A stretch of DNA of 64,000 nt from Kitasatospora purpeofusca (GTDB lineage Bacteria > Actinomycetota > Actinomycetes > Streptomycetales > Streptomycetaceae), in assembly GCF_000718025.1 (NCBI RefSeq), contig NZ_JODS01000011.1, positions 1-64,000 of the forward strand, written 5' to 3'. Under the pieces are notes generated by a model, which worked only from the letters and a program-made list of their open reading frames with translations, was not told where the DNA came from and searched no databases. Shown here piece by piece: positions 1 to 8,775 of the stretch. The translations under genes and the position numbers were made by a program. The stretch's first letter is position 1. Each line of letters begins with the position of its first letter.

Positions 1-427
1 GCCGGTGCGCGCCGCGGAACTGTTCCGCGGTCAGGGGCCGGCCCCTCGGCAGCGGCGCCACCGGTTCGGCGACGCCACGGTCCCCGGGCCCGCGCGGCCG
101 CCGGTGAGGCTCGCGGGCTCCCGCGCCGACCCCGGCCGGGCCGGCCCCGCCGGGCCGGCCTCCGCCGGGCCGCCCGGAGCGCGAGGCGAACCGGCCGGTG
201 ACGCCCTCCGCGGGAGCGGGCCGCAACAGCCCGGAGTGCCGCCGCGGGGCCGGCCTTCGACACCCCGGCCCCGGCAAGGTGGTGCGGCAGGTGGCCCGGC
301 GGCGCCGCCGCGGGAACGGGGCCGGCGACGGTTCCCGCGGGCACCCGCCGTCCTGCGCAGGCACCCGCGCTGTTCCGGTGGCGGAACACGGCCGGACGGG
401 GCCCGGCGATCACTACAGTCCGGTCCC
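1..427. other. GC-rich stretch without a supportable gene
   Basis: Open frames here are long on both strands only because stop codons are rare at this base composition. None has a ribosome site or a recognisable protein. The frame of the downstream hydrolase is open through the region, but its composition becomes Arg/Pro/Gly-rich and unlike a protein before position 428. Confidence 0.5.
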
Positions 428-1207
428 ATGACGACGATTTCGACACGCACGGTCGAGTACCCGGCGGACGGTCTGACGATGACCGGGCACCTCGCGCTCC
501 CGGCCGGCACCGGGCCCCGGCCAGCGGTGCTGATCGGACCGGAGGGCACGGGCCTGGGCGACGTCGAGCGCCGCCGGGCCGACGCCCTCGCCGAACTGGG
601 GTACGTGGCACTGGCCTTCGACCTCCACGGCGGACGCTACCTGGGCAACCCCGGACAGATGCTGGCCCGCTGCCTGCCGCTGCTCGCCGATCCCGACCGG
701 ATGCGCGACATCGGCCACGCGGCGCTCCGGGTGCTGCGCGCCGAACCGCGCACCGACCCCGAGCGGATCGCCGCCGTCGGCTACGGAACCGGGGGCGCCG
801 TCGCCCTGGAACTCGGGCGCGCCGGCGCCGACCTGCACGCGATCGGAACGGTCAACGCAACGACCACCGGCCGGCCGGGCGAGGCGGCCAACATCCGCTG
901 CCCGGTGTGGGCCGGCGTCGGCTCCCAGGACCCCATCATGGCGCCCGCGCAACGCGAGGCGTTCACCGCCGAGATGCAGGCCGCAGGCGTCGACTGGCGC
1001 CTGACCGTCTACGGCGGCGCCCTGCACGCCTTCCACCACCCCCCGGTCGACCACCCCACCGTCCCCGGCGTCGGCCACCACCCACGCCACGCACAACGGG
1101 CCTGGCGCGACGTCCTCGACCTGCTCACCGAGTGCCTGCCCGTGACCCAGGACCCGGCACACGCCCCGGCACACGACCCGGGCAAGCACACCGGCCCCGG
1201 ACACTGA
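428..1207 (+). CDS. Dienelactone hydrolase family protein lacking the usual nucleophile
   Basis: This is a 259-residue cytoplasmic alpha/beta-hydrolase of the dienelactone hydrolase family. The ATG at 428 was chosen because the protein becomes family-like there; the upstream in-frame extension is low-complexity. Seen in the sequence: an N-terminal strand region GHLALPAGTGPRPAVL, the acid residue Asp168 in GSQDP and the base His200 in ALHAFHH. The nucleophile elbow, which is normally G-x-C/S-x-G-G, reads GYGTGG, so Gly120 occupies the catalytic Cys/Ser position. Similar glycine-elbow homologues are, to my recollection, common in Streptomyces, so this may be a distinct subfamily rather than a mutation. 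The C-terminus is His/Pro-rich. No operon partner is visible, and the substrate is unknown. Confidence 0.85.
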   Translation: MTTISTRTVEYPADGLTMTGHLALPAGTGPRPAVLIGPEGTGLGDVERRRADALAELGYVALAFDLHGGRYLGNPGQMLARCLPLLADPDRMRDIGHAALRVLRAEPRTDPERIAAVGYGTGGAVALELGRAGADLHAIGTVNATTTGRPGEAANIRCPVWAGVGSQDPIMAPAQREAFTAEMQAAGVDWRLTVYGGALHAFHHPPVDHPTVPGVGHHPRHAQRAWRDVLDLLTECLPVTQDPAHAPAHDPGKHTGPGH

Positions 1208-2397
1208 CAGCCCCTCCCCCTCGACTGCACACAGCGGAACCGCACACGGGCCAACCCGCGATCGCGGAACCGGAAGCGCGTTCGCGACCGCCGCAGCAAA
1301 CGCCCGGCTCCGCCGTGGCGGAGCCCCCGCCGTGATCGTCGCGACCCGCGGCGGCGCGCTCCGGCCGACGGAGCCAGGTGTGCACGTCCACCCCGGCGGC
1401 GCCGAACCGCGGGAGGTCGCGACCATCGGACTCGGGGGGGCGGGGCCGCGCTGCGGTGGCCGCACGCCCGGGCCGTACCCCTGCGCGCGGATCAACCGCA
1501 ACTCCCTCACGACCCGGGGGACGGATACCCACCGACGGACCCGGCGCCGCCCCACCCGCCCGCCCGCCGGGGCGCGACGCCTCCCGCCCCCCTTTCCCGC
1601 GACCGACGACCCGCCACCGGCGAAGACCCCGGGCCCCGGCGGCGCGGGCGGGGCGGACACCGGCACCGTCGGCCGGAAGCCGTCCGCCGTCCGCCGTCCG
1701 CCGTCCGCCGTCCGCGACGCGATCGGCCGGCGGCAGCGCCGGAGCCGGATCGAAGGCGATCCCGCGATCGGCATCGAGCGGCGGCCGGCACCGCCGCACC
1801 GCACCGAGTCTCTCGCGGAGAACCGGACCGCCGCCTGGTGGCGCCTCGACGTCGCACCGGACGAACGGTCAGGACCACGTGCGACGGGACATCGCCGTAC
1901 CGCCCCGGACGATCCGGTCCGCAGGTGGCGCGCTGTCGCGCCGACCGTGCGGACGCGCGCCGACCGTGCGGACGCGCGTCGGCCGGTGGGCGCGCCGGGG
2001 CGGGCGGCGCTCCGGGACGGGCGCGCAGTTCCGACAGGGCCCGCGCGCCGCCACCGCCAGGCGCTCACCCCCGCCCCCGGAACCGGCCCGCGATCCGGAT
2101 CCCGGTGTGCGCCGTGCCGTCGCCGCCCACCCCGAACTCCCCGCAGCGCGCCGCGACCCGCTGACCGAGGACCCGGACGTCCTGGTCCGCAACGAGATCG
2201 CCTGCCGCGCGGACACCCCGCCGCAGCCGCGGGCGCCGCTCGCGGCAACCCCGACGACGCAGGATCCGACCGAGGCCTTCCTCCTTCGCAACCGCCGCCG
2301 CACCTGCCCCCGCCGGCCCCTGCCCCGCCCTCGCGCACCGGGGAACAGGCACAGGCCCTCCCCGCCCGGGCCGGCCCGCGGGGCGGGCCGTGTGGTT
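1208..2397. other. 1.2 kb intergenic region with short tandem repeats
   Basis: No supportable gene lies here. The region holds five copies of the heptamer CGTCCGC at 1681-1715 and two copies of an 18-base unit (CCGACCGTGCGGACGCGC) at 1941-1958 and 1960-1977, which is a 19-base period. Long overlapping open frames on both strands have Arg/Pro/Ala-rich products with no family resemblance. Confidence 0.5.
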
Positions 2398-3195
2398 CTA
2401 CTTCTTGCCGCTGTGCTGCAGCCAGGTGGGGCTGGTCGCGATGGCCCTGAGCTGGTCGAGGGTGAGGGGCGGGGTGGAACGGCCGGGCTCGGCCTTGGCC
2501 GTGTTCCTGCGGACCGCGGTGTTGAAGGCCCGTACGACGACCCTGGTGCCGTCGGGGTGCAGTATCTCCACCGACCACCGGACCGACCCGCTGCCGGACA
2601 TCGGTGCTCCCTGCTGGACCACCAGCCTGCTGCCGTCCGGAAGGACGGTGGAATAGTCGTACCGCGGGTCGGGGGCACCGGCGGGCTGCTTGGCGACGTA
2701 GACCTGGACCTCGCTCTTGCCCCTGCCGTCATCGACGTTGAATCTGGCGAAGCCCTCCCCCGTGCTCGCGTCGGCCGGGGCGAGACCGGCGGGCAGCAGG
2801 GTCGCGGCCACGGCCAGGACCTCGCCCCCCTCGGGATGGGCCTCCGCACTCGGCGGGACCGCGTCGGGATTCGCCTGCGCGGGCCGCGTCAGGACGCTCG
2901 GCGACGGGACGGGCGACGCGGCGCTGCTCGGGGCCGCCGGCGCCTCGACCGAGCCGCCCGACCGGGCGGGGGCGGCGCCGAGACCGGCGGCGAACACGCC
3001 GCCCACGCCGATCACCGCGACCGCGGTGACACCTCCCGCGAAAGCGGCCGTCCGACGACGGCGCAGCGCGCGCCCCCGGGCGGTCACCTCGTCGAGCCGG
3101 GGGCCGGTGGTGGGCCGGAAGCTTTCGCCGACCGCCGAGAACGCGTCGCCGAGGACGCCCTCGAAACGCGGGTCCGGGTGGTGTTCCTCTGCCAT
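2398..3195 (-). CDS. Single-pass membrane protein, likely anti-sigma partner
   Basis: The product has 265 residues. It has a soluble N-terminal segment of about 45 residues with an acidic start, a basic stretch (RALRRRR), one hydrophobic segment at about 48-70, a Pro/Ala/Ser-rich linker (about 75-120) and an extracytoplasmic C-terminal domain of about 140 residues. It follows the SigE-type sigma gene on the same strand after a 48-base gap. This sigma-then-membrane-protein order is the usual arrangement of ECF sigma factors with their anti-sigma or membrane sensor in actinomycetes. I see no zinc-binding HxxxCxxC motif, so it is not a ZAS-type anti-sigma factor, and its role as sigma regulator is inferred from context only. 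Confidence 0.75.
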   Translation of the reverse strand: MAEEHHPDPRFEGVLGDAFSAVGESFRPTTGPRLDEVTARGRALRRRRTAAFAGGVTAVAVIGVGGVFAAGLGAAPARSGGSVEAPAAPSSAASPVPSPSVLTRPAQANPDAVPPSAEAHPEGGEVLAVAATLLPAGLAPADASTGEGFARFNVDDGRGKSEVQVYVAKQPAGAPDPRYDYSTVLPDGSRLVVQQGAPMSGSGSVRWSVEILHPDGTRVVVRAFNTAVRRNTAKAEPGRSTPPLTLDQLRAIATSPTWLQHSGKK

Positions 3196-3243
3196 GGGTG
3201 CTACGCCTTTCGATCCGTCGAGGACGGGTGACGGGTGGTGGTG

Positions 3244-3798
3244 TCAGCGGGTGATCAGGTCGCCGAGGCGGTCGCCGAGCAGTGAGCGCAGTCGCCCCAG
3301 CGCCCGGTAGCTCTGTGTCCGTACGGCTCCCGGGGTGGACCGGAGGATGTCGGCGGTCTCCTCGACGCTGCGGTCCTCCCAGTAGCGCAGGACGAGCACC
3401 GCCCGGTCCCGGTCGGAGAGCTGGGCCAGGGCGTGGATCAGCACGAGCCGCAGGTCGCTGTCGCCCGTCACGCGGACGGGAAGGTCGGGGAGCTCGCCGA
3501 CCGGCCGCTCGGTGCTGCTGCGCAGGCGGTGGTGGCTGAGGAACCGGCGCACCAGGACGCTGTGCGCGTAGGCGGTCGGGTTGTCGATCCGTTTGCCGGT
3601 GGAGATACCCGGCAGCCAGGTCGTTCGACGCCATATCGCGTGCATCCGCGCCAGGGTCTCCTGCACGAGGTCCTCGGCGAGATGGGTGTCGCCGCCGGTC
3701 AGCATGCAGGCCGAGCGGTACAGCTGGTCGAAACGCCCGAGGGCGAACTCCCGGAACTCGCTGTCCTCGCTGCGGCGGGCGGCACTCCTGCGGTTCAT
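3244..3798 (-). CDS. SigE-family ECF RNA polymerase sigma factor
   Basis: The product is 184 residues, the normal size for a SigE-family ECF sigma factor. Region 2 is recognisable around residues 10-60, with the DNA-melting/core-binding motif LAEDLVQETLARMHAIW. Region 4 lies at about 115-175, with helix-turn-helix text DRAVLVLRYWEDRSVEETA followed by STPGAVRTQSYRAL. Two ATGs occur six bases apart (3804 and 3798). AAGGG abuts the first and lies six bases before the second, so 3798 is preferred. The gene leads an operon with the membrane protein at 2398-3195. It directs RNA polymerase to a stress or envelope regulon that is not visible here. Confidence 0.9.
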   Translation of the reverse strand: MNRRSAARRSEDSEFREFALGRFDQLYRSACMLTGGDTHLAEDLVQETLARMHAIWRRTTWLPGISTGKRIDNPTAYAHSVLVRRFLSHHRLRSSTERPVGELPDLPVRVTGDSDLRLVLIHALAQLSDRDRAVLVLRYWEDRSVEETADILRSTPGAVRTQSYRALGRLRSLLGDRLGDLITR

Positions 3799-3804
3799 CG
3801 TCAT

Positions 3805-4257
3805 CCCTTGCTCCGACACCCTTGCGGGTCCAAGGACGCGGTGACCCCCCGCGGGTGTCACACCCCGGTTCCCCAGCAGCTTCGGGCGACGCCGTTCGGC
3901 ACCCGAACGGGCGGGTACGACGGCGGCCCCGGGGAGGATCGGCGGGCACCGGCCGTCCTCCGCCGTCCGGCCCGGTAACCGCCGCCCGCCTCTCCACCGG
4001 CTCCGTCCGCGTGAAGCGGTCCCGGCCCCGGCCCCCGGCCCCGGCCCCGGCTCCGGTGCCCGGAGCCGACACACCGCCCCGCACCGCGCCGCGCCCGGGC
4101 CTCGGCCTCCCGCTCGCGCTGCCGCCGGTGCCGTGCGTGGCACGGCCGCCAGCGGACACCCCGGCGCCGGTCCCGCTCCCGCCGCCCCCAGGGGACCCGT
4201 ACTCCTCGCTGCGCGCCCGGCACGCGGGACCGGCCCGGCACACCGCGGGCCGGCTTC
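3805..4257. other. Intergenic region upstream of the sigma gene
   Basis: No gene is supported. An imperfect palindrome, GGTGAC...GTGTCACACC, at about 3840-3864 lies just upstream of the sigma gene and could be part of its promoter or operator. The remainder is high-GC sequence between the sigma operon and the IS21 remnant. Confidence 0.35.
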
Positions 4258-4345
4258 AATCACGAGTCGTGAGTCGGTTGTTCACGAGTTTGGGAGGCAC
4301 GCCGAACCACGGACGGGTGATATTCACGAGTTCTGACGTCACCGG
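4258..4345. repeat. Left-end repeats of an IS21-family remnant
   Basis: CACGAGT occurs three times in the same orientation, at 4261-4267, 4283-4289 and 4325-4331. The first copy sits in the short palindrome TCACGA-G-TCGTGA. IS21-family elements characteristically carry multiple short repeats in their termini, and these lie directly upstream of the istA-like frame. I could not find a matching right end. Confidence 0.5.
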
Positions 4346-4395
4346 GGTGCTTGCCAAGCCAGCATCGGGAGTGCTCCTGGTGAAGGGCCCTGGTC

Positions 4396-5238
4396 ATGCC
4401 GCAGATGTCGAAGGTCGAGCTGTACGCCGCGATCCGGCGCGACCACCGCGACGGCATGAAGCTGCGGGAGATCGAGCGCACGTACAACGTGTCGTGGCGG
4501 ACGATCAGGAAGGCCGTGGACTCCGTCCGGCCGGAGCCGCGGAAGAAGCTCCCGCCCCGGGCCACCGCGCTGGACCCGTACAAGGCGGTGATCGACGGAA
4601 TCCTGCAGGCCGACCTGGACGCGCCGCGCAAGCAGCGGCACACGCTCACCCGGATCTTCCACCGCCTCGTCGAGGAGCACGGCGCCGACATCTCCTACCA
4701 GCAGGTCCGCCGCTACGTCGCCGACCGCAAGCCGCAGATCCTGGTGGAGTCGGGCAAGGCCCCGACCGGGGCGTTCATCCCGCAGACACACCAGCCCGGC
4801 ATGGAGGCCGAGGTCGACTTCGGCGACGTGACGGTGAAGCCCGCCGGCGCATGGGTGACCTGCTCCGCTACACGCTCGCCACCAAGCTGCTGAACAAGCT
4901 GGTGGAGGCCGCCGACGAGAAGCAGCCGAACAGGACGATCGCCCGCTACGGCCGCGTCGGGCTGCTCTGCACCGATGAGCTCGGCTACATGGAACTCGAC
5001 CGCCGAGGCGCCGAACTCCTCTTCCAGGTCCTCACCGAACGCGAGGAGAAGAACAGCGTCGCCATCGCCTCCAACGAGTCCTTCGGCGGGCTGGACCAAG
5101 ACCTTCACCGACCCCCGCCTCTGCGCGGCCATCGTCGACCGCCTCACCTTCAACGGCACCGTCATCGAGACCGGCACCGACTCCCACCGCCTCGCCAGCA
5201 CCCGGGCCCGGGCCCAAGCACCCGCCAAGGTCGGCTGA
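4396..5238 (+). pseudogene. IS21-family transposase remnant: istA start fused to istB end
   Basis: The first 150 or so residues (4396-4850) match an IS21 IstA transposase. They include an N-terminal helix-turn-helix (LREIERTYNVSWRTIRKAV) and the first catalytic Asp in EVDFGDV, where the homology stops. From about 4853 the DNA encodes the middle and end of the IstB ATPase helper: the YTLATKLLNKLVEAADE region and Walker B-like LLCTDELGYME. Then, after a one-base insertion near 5088, it encodes WTKTFTDPRLCAAIVDRL and FNGTVIETGTDSHRL. The istB Walker A region and the rest of istA are missing. I infer an internal deletion that fused the two genes, plus a frameshift, so the element is dead. The GC content resembles its neighbours. 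Confidence 0.85.
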
Positions 5239-5260
5239 CCTCAGCGCCCCGACAGGCGCG

Positions 5261-5286
5261 GCCCGTCACCCGCACGGGTGACGGGC
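5261..5286. terminator. Bidirectional hairpin terminator
   Basis: This is a perfect 12-base-pair inverted repeat, GCCCGTCACCCG / CGGGTGACGGGC, with a 2-base loop. It lies between the end of the IS21 remnant (plus strand) and the stop of the deacetylase gene (minus strand). There is no U-tract, as is usual in streptomycetes. Confidence 0.75.
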
Positions 5287-5294
5287 CGGACCGC

Positions 5295-6191
5295 TCATCC
5301 GAAGCTCGTGCCCCGGGACCAGACTTGCTGGACCGTTCGATAGTCGATGACGGCTATGTCCTCCTGCTGGAGAACATCACGGGCCTGCTGCGAAGTCAGG
5401 AACTCGTAGTCTGTCCGGCGCACGGACCGGCCACCGTCGACGGCCCGCGACTCCTCGTCGCCCAGACCGGGGTGCACCGCCCATTCATTGAGTCCCGCAG
5501 GCAGGTCGCGCAGCATCCGGGCGTATCGTTCAGCCTTCCCTTCGAGGCCCAGGGAGAAGCTGTCCAGAAAGTCGTTGTCGGTGACCGGCAGCCCGCGTTC
5601 GCGCATCGTCCGGCGCCCGGGATCGAGCCAGACCCGGACTGCGAGGCCGTACTCCGCGGCCAGCACAACGGTCAGGTCGAGGATGTCGTCGCGGCCGCCG
5701 TCGGCCAGACAATGGAAGTCCAGATGGGTCGGCGCGAGTCCGGCGTCGGCGACGGCGTTGATCTGGGCGCGGAACTCGAGTTCGATCTCATCGAGCCGAG
5801 CCTGGCCGAGCAAGGCCGCCCGTCCGGCGGGCGACGGTGAGAACAGCTCGCCTGCAGGGTCCAGCAGTGAAGGAACTCGTTCCCTGGCGGTCAGCGGCCC
5901 CCACGGCATGTCGGGCATCTCGCACACCAGGGTGAGGTGGATCCCGAACGGGATCCGAGGGCGTCGGCTGAGCATCTCCAAGGCCTGCGGCGCTGCGGGA
6001 CACGGGACCATCAGGCTGCATGAACTCGCGATGCCCTCTTCGATCGACTCGATCACCGCCGCGTTGATCGCCGGATACATCCCGAAGTCGTCGCAGTTGA
6101 CGATCAGCAGCCGCGCACCAGGTGGATACCCCAGTAGCTGACTCGACTGCTCTGCAGGCGCGACGGCCGCGGGATCGGTGGTTTCATCCAT
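5295..6191 (-). CDS. ChbG/HpnK (YdjC) family carbohydrate deacetylase
   Basis: The product is 298 residues, typical for this family of metal-dependent deacetylases, which act on N-acetylated sugars or sugar-lipids. Motifs seen are the metal-binding NCDDFGM near residue 34, a second His in GIHLTLV, THLDFHCLADG in the middle, and WAVHPGL near residue 240. The product looks cytosolic: no signal peptide is present. The start is ATG 6191; its ribosome site is weak (CTGCGGAC). The gene stands alone between a terminator hairpin and a 300-base gap. Family membership is secure. The substrate (chito-oligosaccharide, mycothiol-like sugar or other) cannot be told from sequence. Confidence 0.9.
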   Translation of the reverse strand: MDETTDPAAVAPAEQSSQLLGYPPGARLLIVNCDDFGMYPAINAAVIESIEEGIASSCSLMVPCPAAPQALEMLSRRPRIPFGIHLTLVCEMPDMPWGPLTARERVPSLLDPAGELFSPSPAGRAALLGQARLDEIELEFRAQINAVADAGLAPTHLDFHCLADGGRDDILDLTVVLAAEYGLAVRVWLDPGRRTMRERGLPVTDNDFLDSFSLGLEGKAERYARMLRDLPAGLNEWAVHPGLGDEESRAVDGGRSVRRTDYEFLTSQQARDVLQQEDIAVIDYRTVQQVWSRGTSFG

Positions 6192-6490
6192 GTCCGCAGT
6201 CTGAGACCCAGCCGGACGTCACGCACCGGAATTCGACCGCCCCGAGGCGACACCGCCGTCAATTCTCGCGGACATCCACGAACTTGCCGAGCACCAACTG
6301 CCGCCGAAACCGGCGAACAACCGCTGCTGCTGACCGTGAACGAAGCCCGCCCCCGGTACTCACGCGGCCGTTCCCCGGACGCCCCCGGCGCCCCGAGTAC
6401 CGGTCCCGGCCGATGCGCGGCGGCCCCGGTCGGCGGCCCCGGTCGGCGGCCCCGGTGAACGGCCGGGCCCCGTCGTGGCCGCGGGCCGCG

Positions 6491-6856
6491 TCAGCCGGGC
6501 GCACCGGACGCCCGCAGCGGGCACCCGGTGCCCACCCGCGCGGCGAGTTCGGCACGCAGGACCGCGAGTTCGGCCATGCGCGCGTCCACGACACGGATCT
6601 TCTCCTCGAACAGCGCGGACAGCGCCCCGGCGGTGTCCGCCGCCCCGCGCAACTCCTCACCGGTGCGCGCGATCTCCGCCAGGGAGAACCCGAGCGCCTG
6701 CGCGGTGCGCACGTAGCGCAACCACTCCACCGCCCCGGGCGAAAAAACGCGGTACCCGTTGGCCGTACGCCCGGACACCAGCAGCCCCGACTTCTCGTAG
6801 AAGCGGATCGTGTCCCTCGTCAACCCCGTCCGCGCCGCCAGCTCCCCGATACGCAT
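6491..6856 (-). CDS. MerR-family transcriptional regulator
   Basis: The product is 121 residues. It has an N-terminal winged helix-turn-helix starting MRIGELAARTGLTRDTIRFY and a conserved wing around NGYRVFSPGAVEWLRYV. A dimerisation coiled coil (about 75-110) and a short C-terminus with a single Cys (TGCPLRAS) follow. One Cys alone is not a convincing metal site. ATG 6856 was chosen because the MerR domain begins at its first residue; GGAGGGG lies upstream. It is divergent from a small membrane protein, and a classical MerR-type operator-promoter lies between them, so it probably regulates that gene. Confidence 0.9.
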   Translation of the reverse strand: MRIGELAARTGLTRDTIRFYEKSGLLVSGRTANGYRVFSPGAVEWLRYVRTAQALGFSLAEIARTGEELRGAADTAGALSALFEEKIRVVDARMAELAVLRAELAARVGTGCPLRASGAPG

Positions 6857-6884
6857 GCCCCGGCGCCCCTCCCGGATCGTGGAC

Positions 6885-6916
6885 TTGACCCTGGACCGTA
6901 CTCCACTGTCCAGCAT
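6885..6916 (+). promoter_or_regulatory. MerR-type promoter with dyad operator
   Basis: A TTGACC -35 element (6885-6890) is followed, after a long 20-base spacer, by a CAGCAT -10 (6911-6916). Between and overlapping them is a perfect dyad CTGGAC (6891-6896) / GTCCAG (6908-6913). Over-long spacers holding a dyad are the hallmark of MerR-regulated promoters, where the activator untwists the DNA. The promoter fires towards the membrane protein gene. Confidence 0.7.
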
Positions 6917-6953
6917 GGGAGGCCACCGACCCCCGACCACCCGGAGCCCCGCC

Positions 6954-7457
6954 GTGAACCGCCCCTGCACCCCCGCACGTCCCTCCTACCTGCGTGTCGT
7001 ACGCGCCAGCGCCTGGTACGACCTCGCCGTCACCGCGGGATTCGCGACACCCTGGACCTACACACCGGTCCACCACGCGCTCTCCTCCCTGGGCGACAGC
7101 CTCGGCTGGGGCGTCCTGCCCGCACCCGATACGTGGCAGACCCTGTACGCCAACCTGATGGGCTCGGTCGTGACCGTCTGGGCCGCCCTGCGTATCGTCC
7201 GGCCACTGCCCCTGCACGGACTGCTCGACGCCGTCGCACGCGTCCTGTTCTCGTCATGGATGGCCTACGCGCTCGCCCACGGCGCCCCACGGATCCTGTG
7301 GCCCTTCCTCACCCTCGAAATCACTTGGGGCATCACCCAGTTGGCGCTGTGGCCGCGCACCGGACACACCCGCCCGGTGGCCGGCCCGGCGGCCGACCGC
7401 ACCCACCCGGCGGCCGGCCGCACCGACAGGCACCCGCTCGACACACCCAACCGATAA
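6954..7457 (+). CDS. Small multi-pass membrane protein regulated by the divergent MerR protein
   Basis: The product has 167 residues with about four hydrophobic segments: AWYDLAVTAGFATPW, ANLMGSVVTVWAALRIV, VLFSSWMAYALAHGA and FLTLEITWGITQLALW. The GTG at 6954 is preferred, with GGAG seven bases upstream. An earlier in-frame ATG at 6915 overlaps the -10 element of the promoter and cannot be used by a transcript from it. The C-terminal 30 residues carry repeated TRPVAGPAADRTHPAAG-like units of low complexity. The function is unknown; it has no recognisable transporter or DoxX signature. Confidence 0.75.
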   Translation: MNRPCTPARPSYLRVVRASAWYDLAVTAGFATPWTYTPVHHALSSLGDSLGWGVLPAPDTWQTLYANLMGSVVTVWAALRIVRPLPLHGLLDAVARVLFSSWMAYALAHGAPRILWPFLTLEITWGITQLALWPRTGHTRPVAGPAADRTHPAAGRTDRHPLDTPNR

Positions 7458-8775
7458 CACCCACCCCCCTTGCGACACCGACAGCCCCCGCACCGCCACC
7501 CCCGACACACACCCCGCCGCGCCCACCGGGCCCACCGCGCCGGGCGCGGCACGGGGGCGGGGCGGCACCGGCGGGGGCTGTCCGCACGGGGGCGCACCAA
7601 GCCGGGGCCGGCCTTCTCCCCCGCCCGGTCGACGCCCCCGCCCGGCCCCGTCGCCGAGCGGCTGCCGGAGCACCCCCCGGGTCGCGCCGCCCGGACCCGC
7701 CCACGGCACCGCTCGCGGCACGGCTCGCGGCACGCACCCCGCCGCACCCGGCCACCCCCACGGGCAGCAGACCCCCCTCGCCCCGGTCACCGAACCCGCC
7801 GGACCGGCAGAGCCGACCCCGACCCGACCCGCCCGGGAACACCGCGGCGGACACCGACCGGACCGGACCACCGCGGGCCGTCCCGCTCCACCACGCCACC
7901 ACGGCCGTCGCCGGCCTGCGACGGCCCACCGGAGCGGGACGGCCCGCGACACCGGACGCCGGTGCCGGCACTCTCCGGCCAACGGGCGCAGCACGAACGG
8001 ACGGGCGCGGCGAACCGACGGACGGGCGCCGCGAACCGGCGGCGGGCACAGCACGAACGGACGGGCGCCGCGAACCGGCGGGCGGATGGCTGTGGTCACC
8101 GCCCTCCACGGGCGGGCGCCGGGCGCTGCCGGCCCGGTCGGCCGGAACGGGCCAGGGACGTTTCCGTCCACCCGGGAGCCCTTCCGCCCGCCGTGAGCTG
8201 CGACGAAGCTGGTGATCGCCGCCAGGGAGCACCGCTCCGGGGCGGCGGACCCGACGAAGCGTCACCACGCGACGCGGGCCGGGTCCACCGCACCGACACC
8301 CCCTGCTCCCGGAGGAACACCGCCATGCCTCGCGCCGCCCCCGCCCCCGCCCCCGCTCCCGCCTCCGCCTCCACCGCCGTGGCCCGCCGCCAGGCGCCGG
8401 CCGCCGCCCGCGACGGCGCCGCGCCGGGCACCGCCACCGCCGCCGCCGCGGGCGGCCGGCCCGCCGGCGCCGCGGCACGCGGCACGGTCCGGGGCTGACG
8501 GCCCGGCCGCCCGCGGCCGCCCGCGCACCCCCCGGGGCCACTGCCACCACCGACCACCGCAGCCACCGCCACGGCCCCGCGCCCGGACGGCGGCACCGCC
8601 ACCACCCGGGCCCCACGGGCGGCGCAGCGCACCGCGCGGCCGCCCCGCGGCACCCCGCGTCCCTCTCCCGCCACCGTACGCGCTCTCCCGCGCCCGGACG
8701 GTGACGGACCGTCACCACGCATCACGACCGACCCTTCCACTGCCGCTCGTCCGCCTGTCGTCAGGAGTATTCGTC
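7458..8775. other. 1.3 kb GC-rich intergenic region with degenerate tandem repeats
   Basis: No confident gene lies here. At about 7983-8085 a degenerate unit, ACGGACGGGCGCCGCGAACCGG, is repeated about four times. CGACGAAGC occurs twice, at 8201-8209 and 8252-8260. A short frame at 8325-8498 (57 codons, Ala-rich) has GGAGG nine bases upstream, but its composition is explained by base bias alone. I looked for a c-di-AMP (ydaO-type) riboswitch before the CHAP gene and did not recognise one. Confidence 0.4.

Noticed and set aside
1332..2450. Overlapping long frames on both strands
   Set aside because: All have low-complexity Arg/Pro/Ala products and the region holds short tandem repeats; treated as non-coding.
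8325..8498. 57-codon Ala/Pro-rich frame with GGAGG nine bases upstream
   Set aside because: Composition follows directly from GC bias and there is no hydrophobic or conserved feature. The ribosome-site match alone is not enough.
8100..8775. Possible c-di-AMP (ydaO-type) riboswitch upstream of the CHAP hydrolase
   Set aside because: Such switches often precede actinomycete wall hydrolases, but I could not recognise their conserved cores here.
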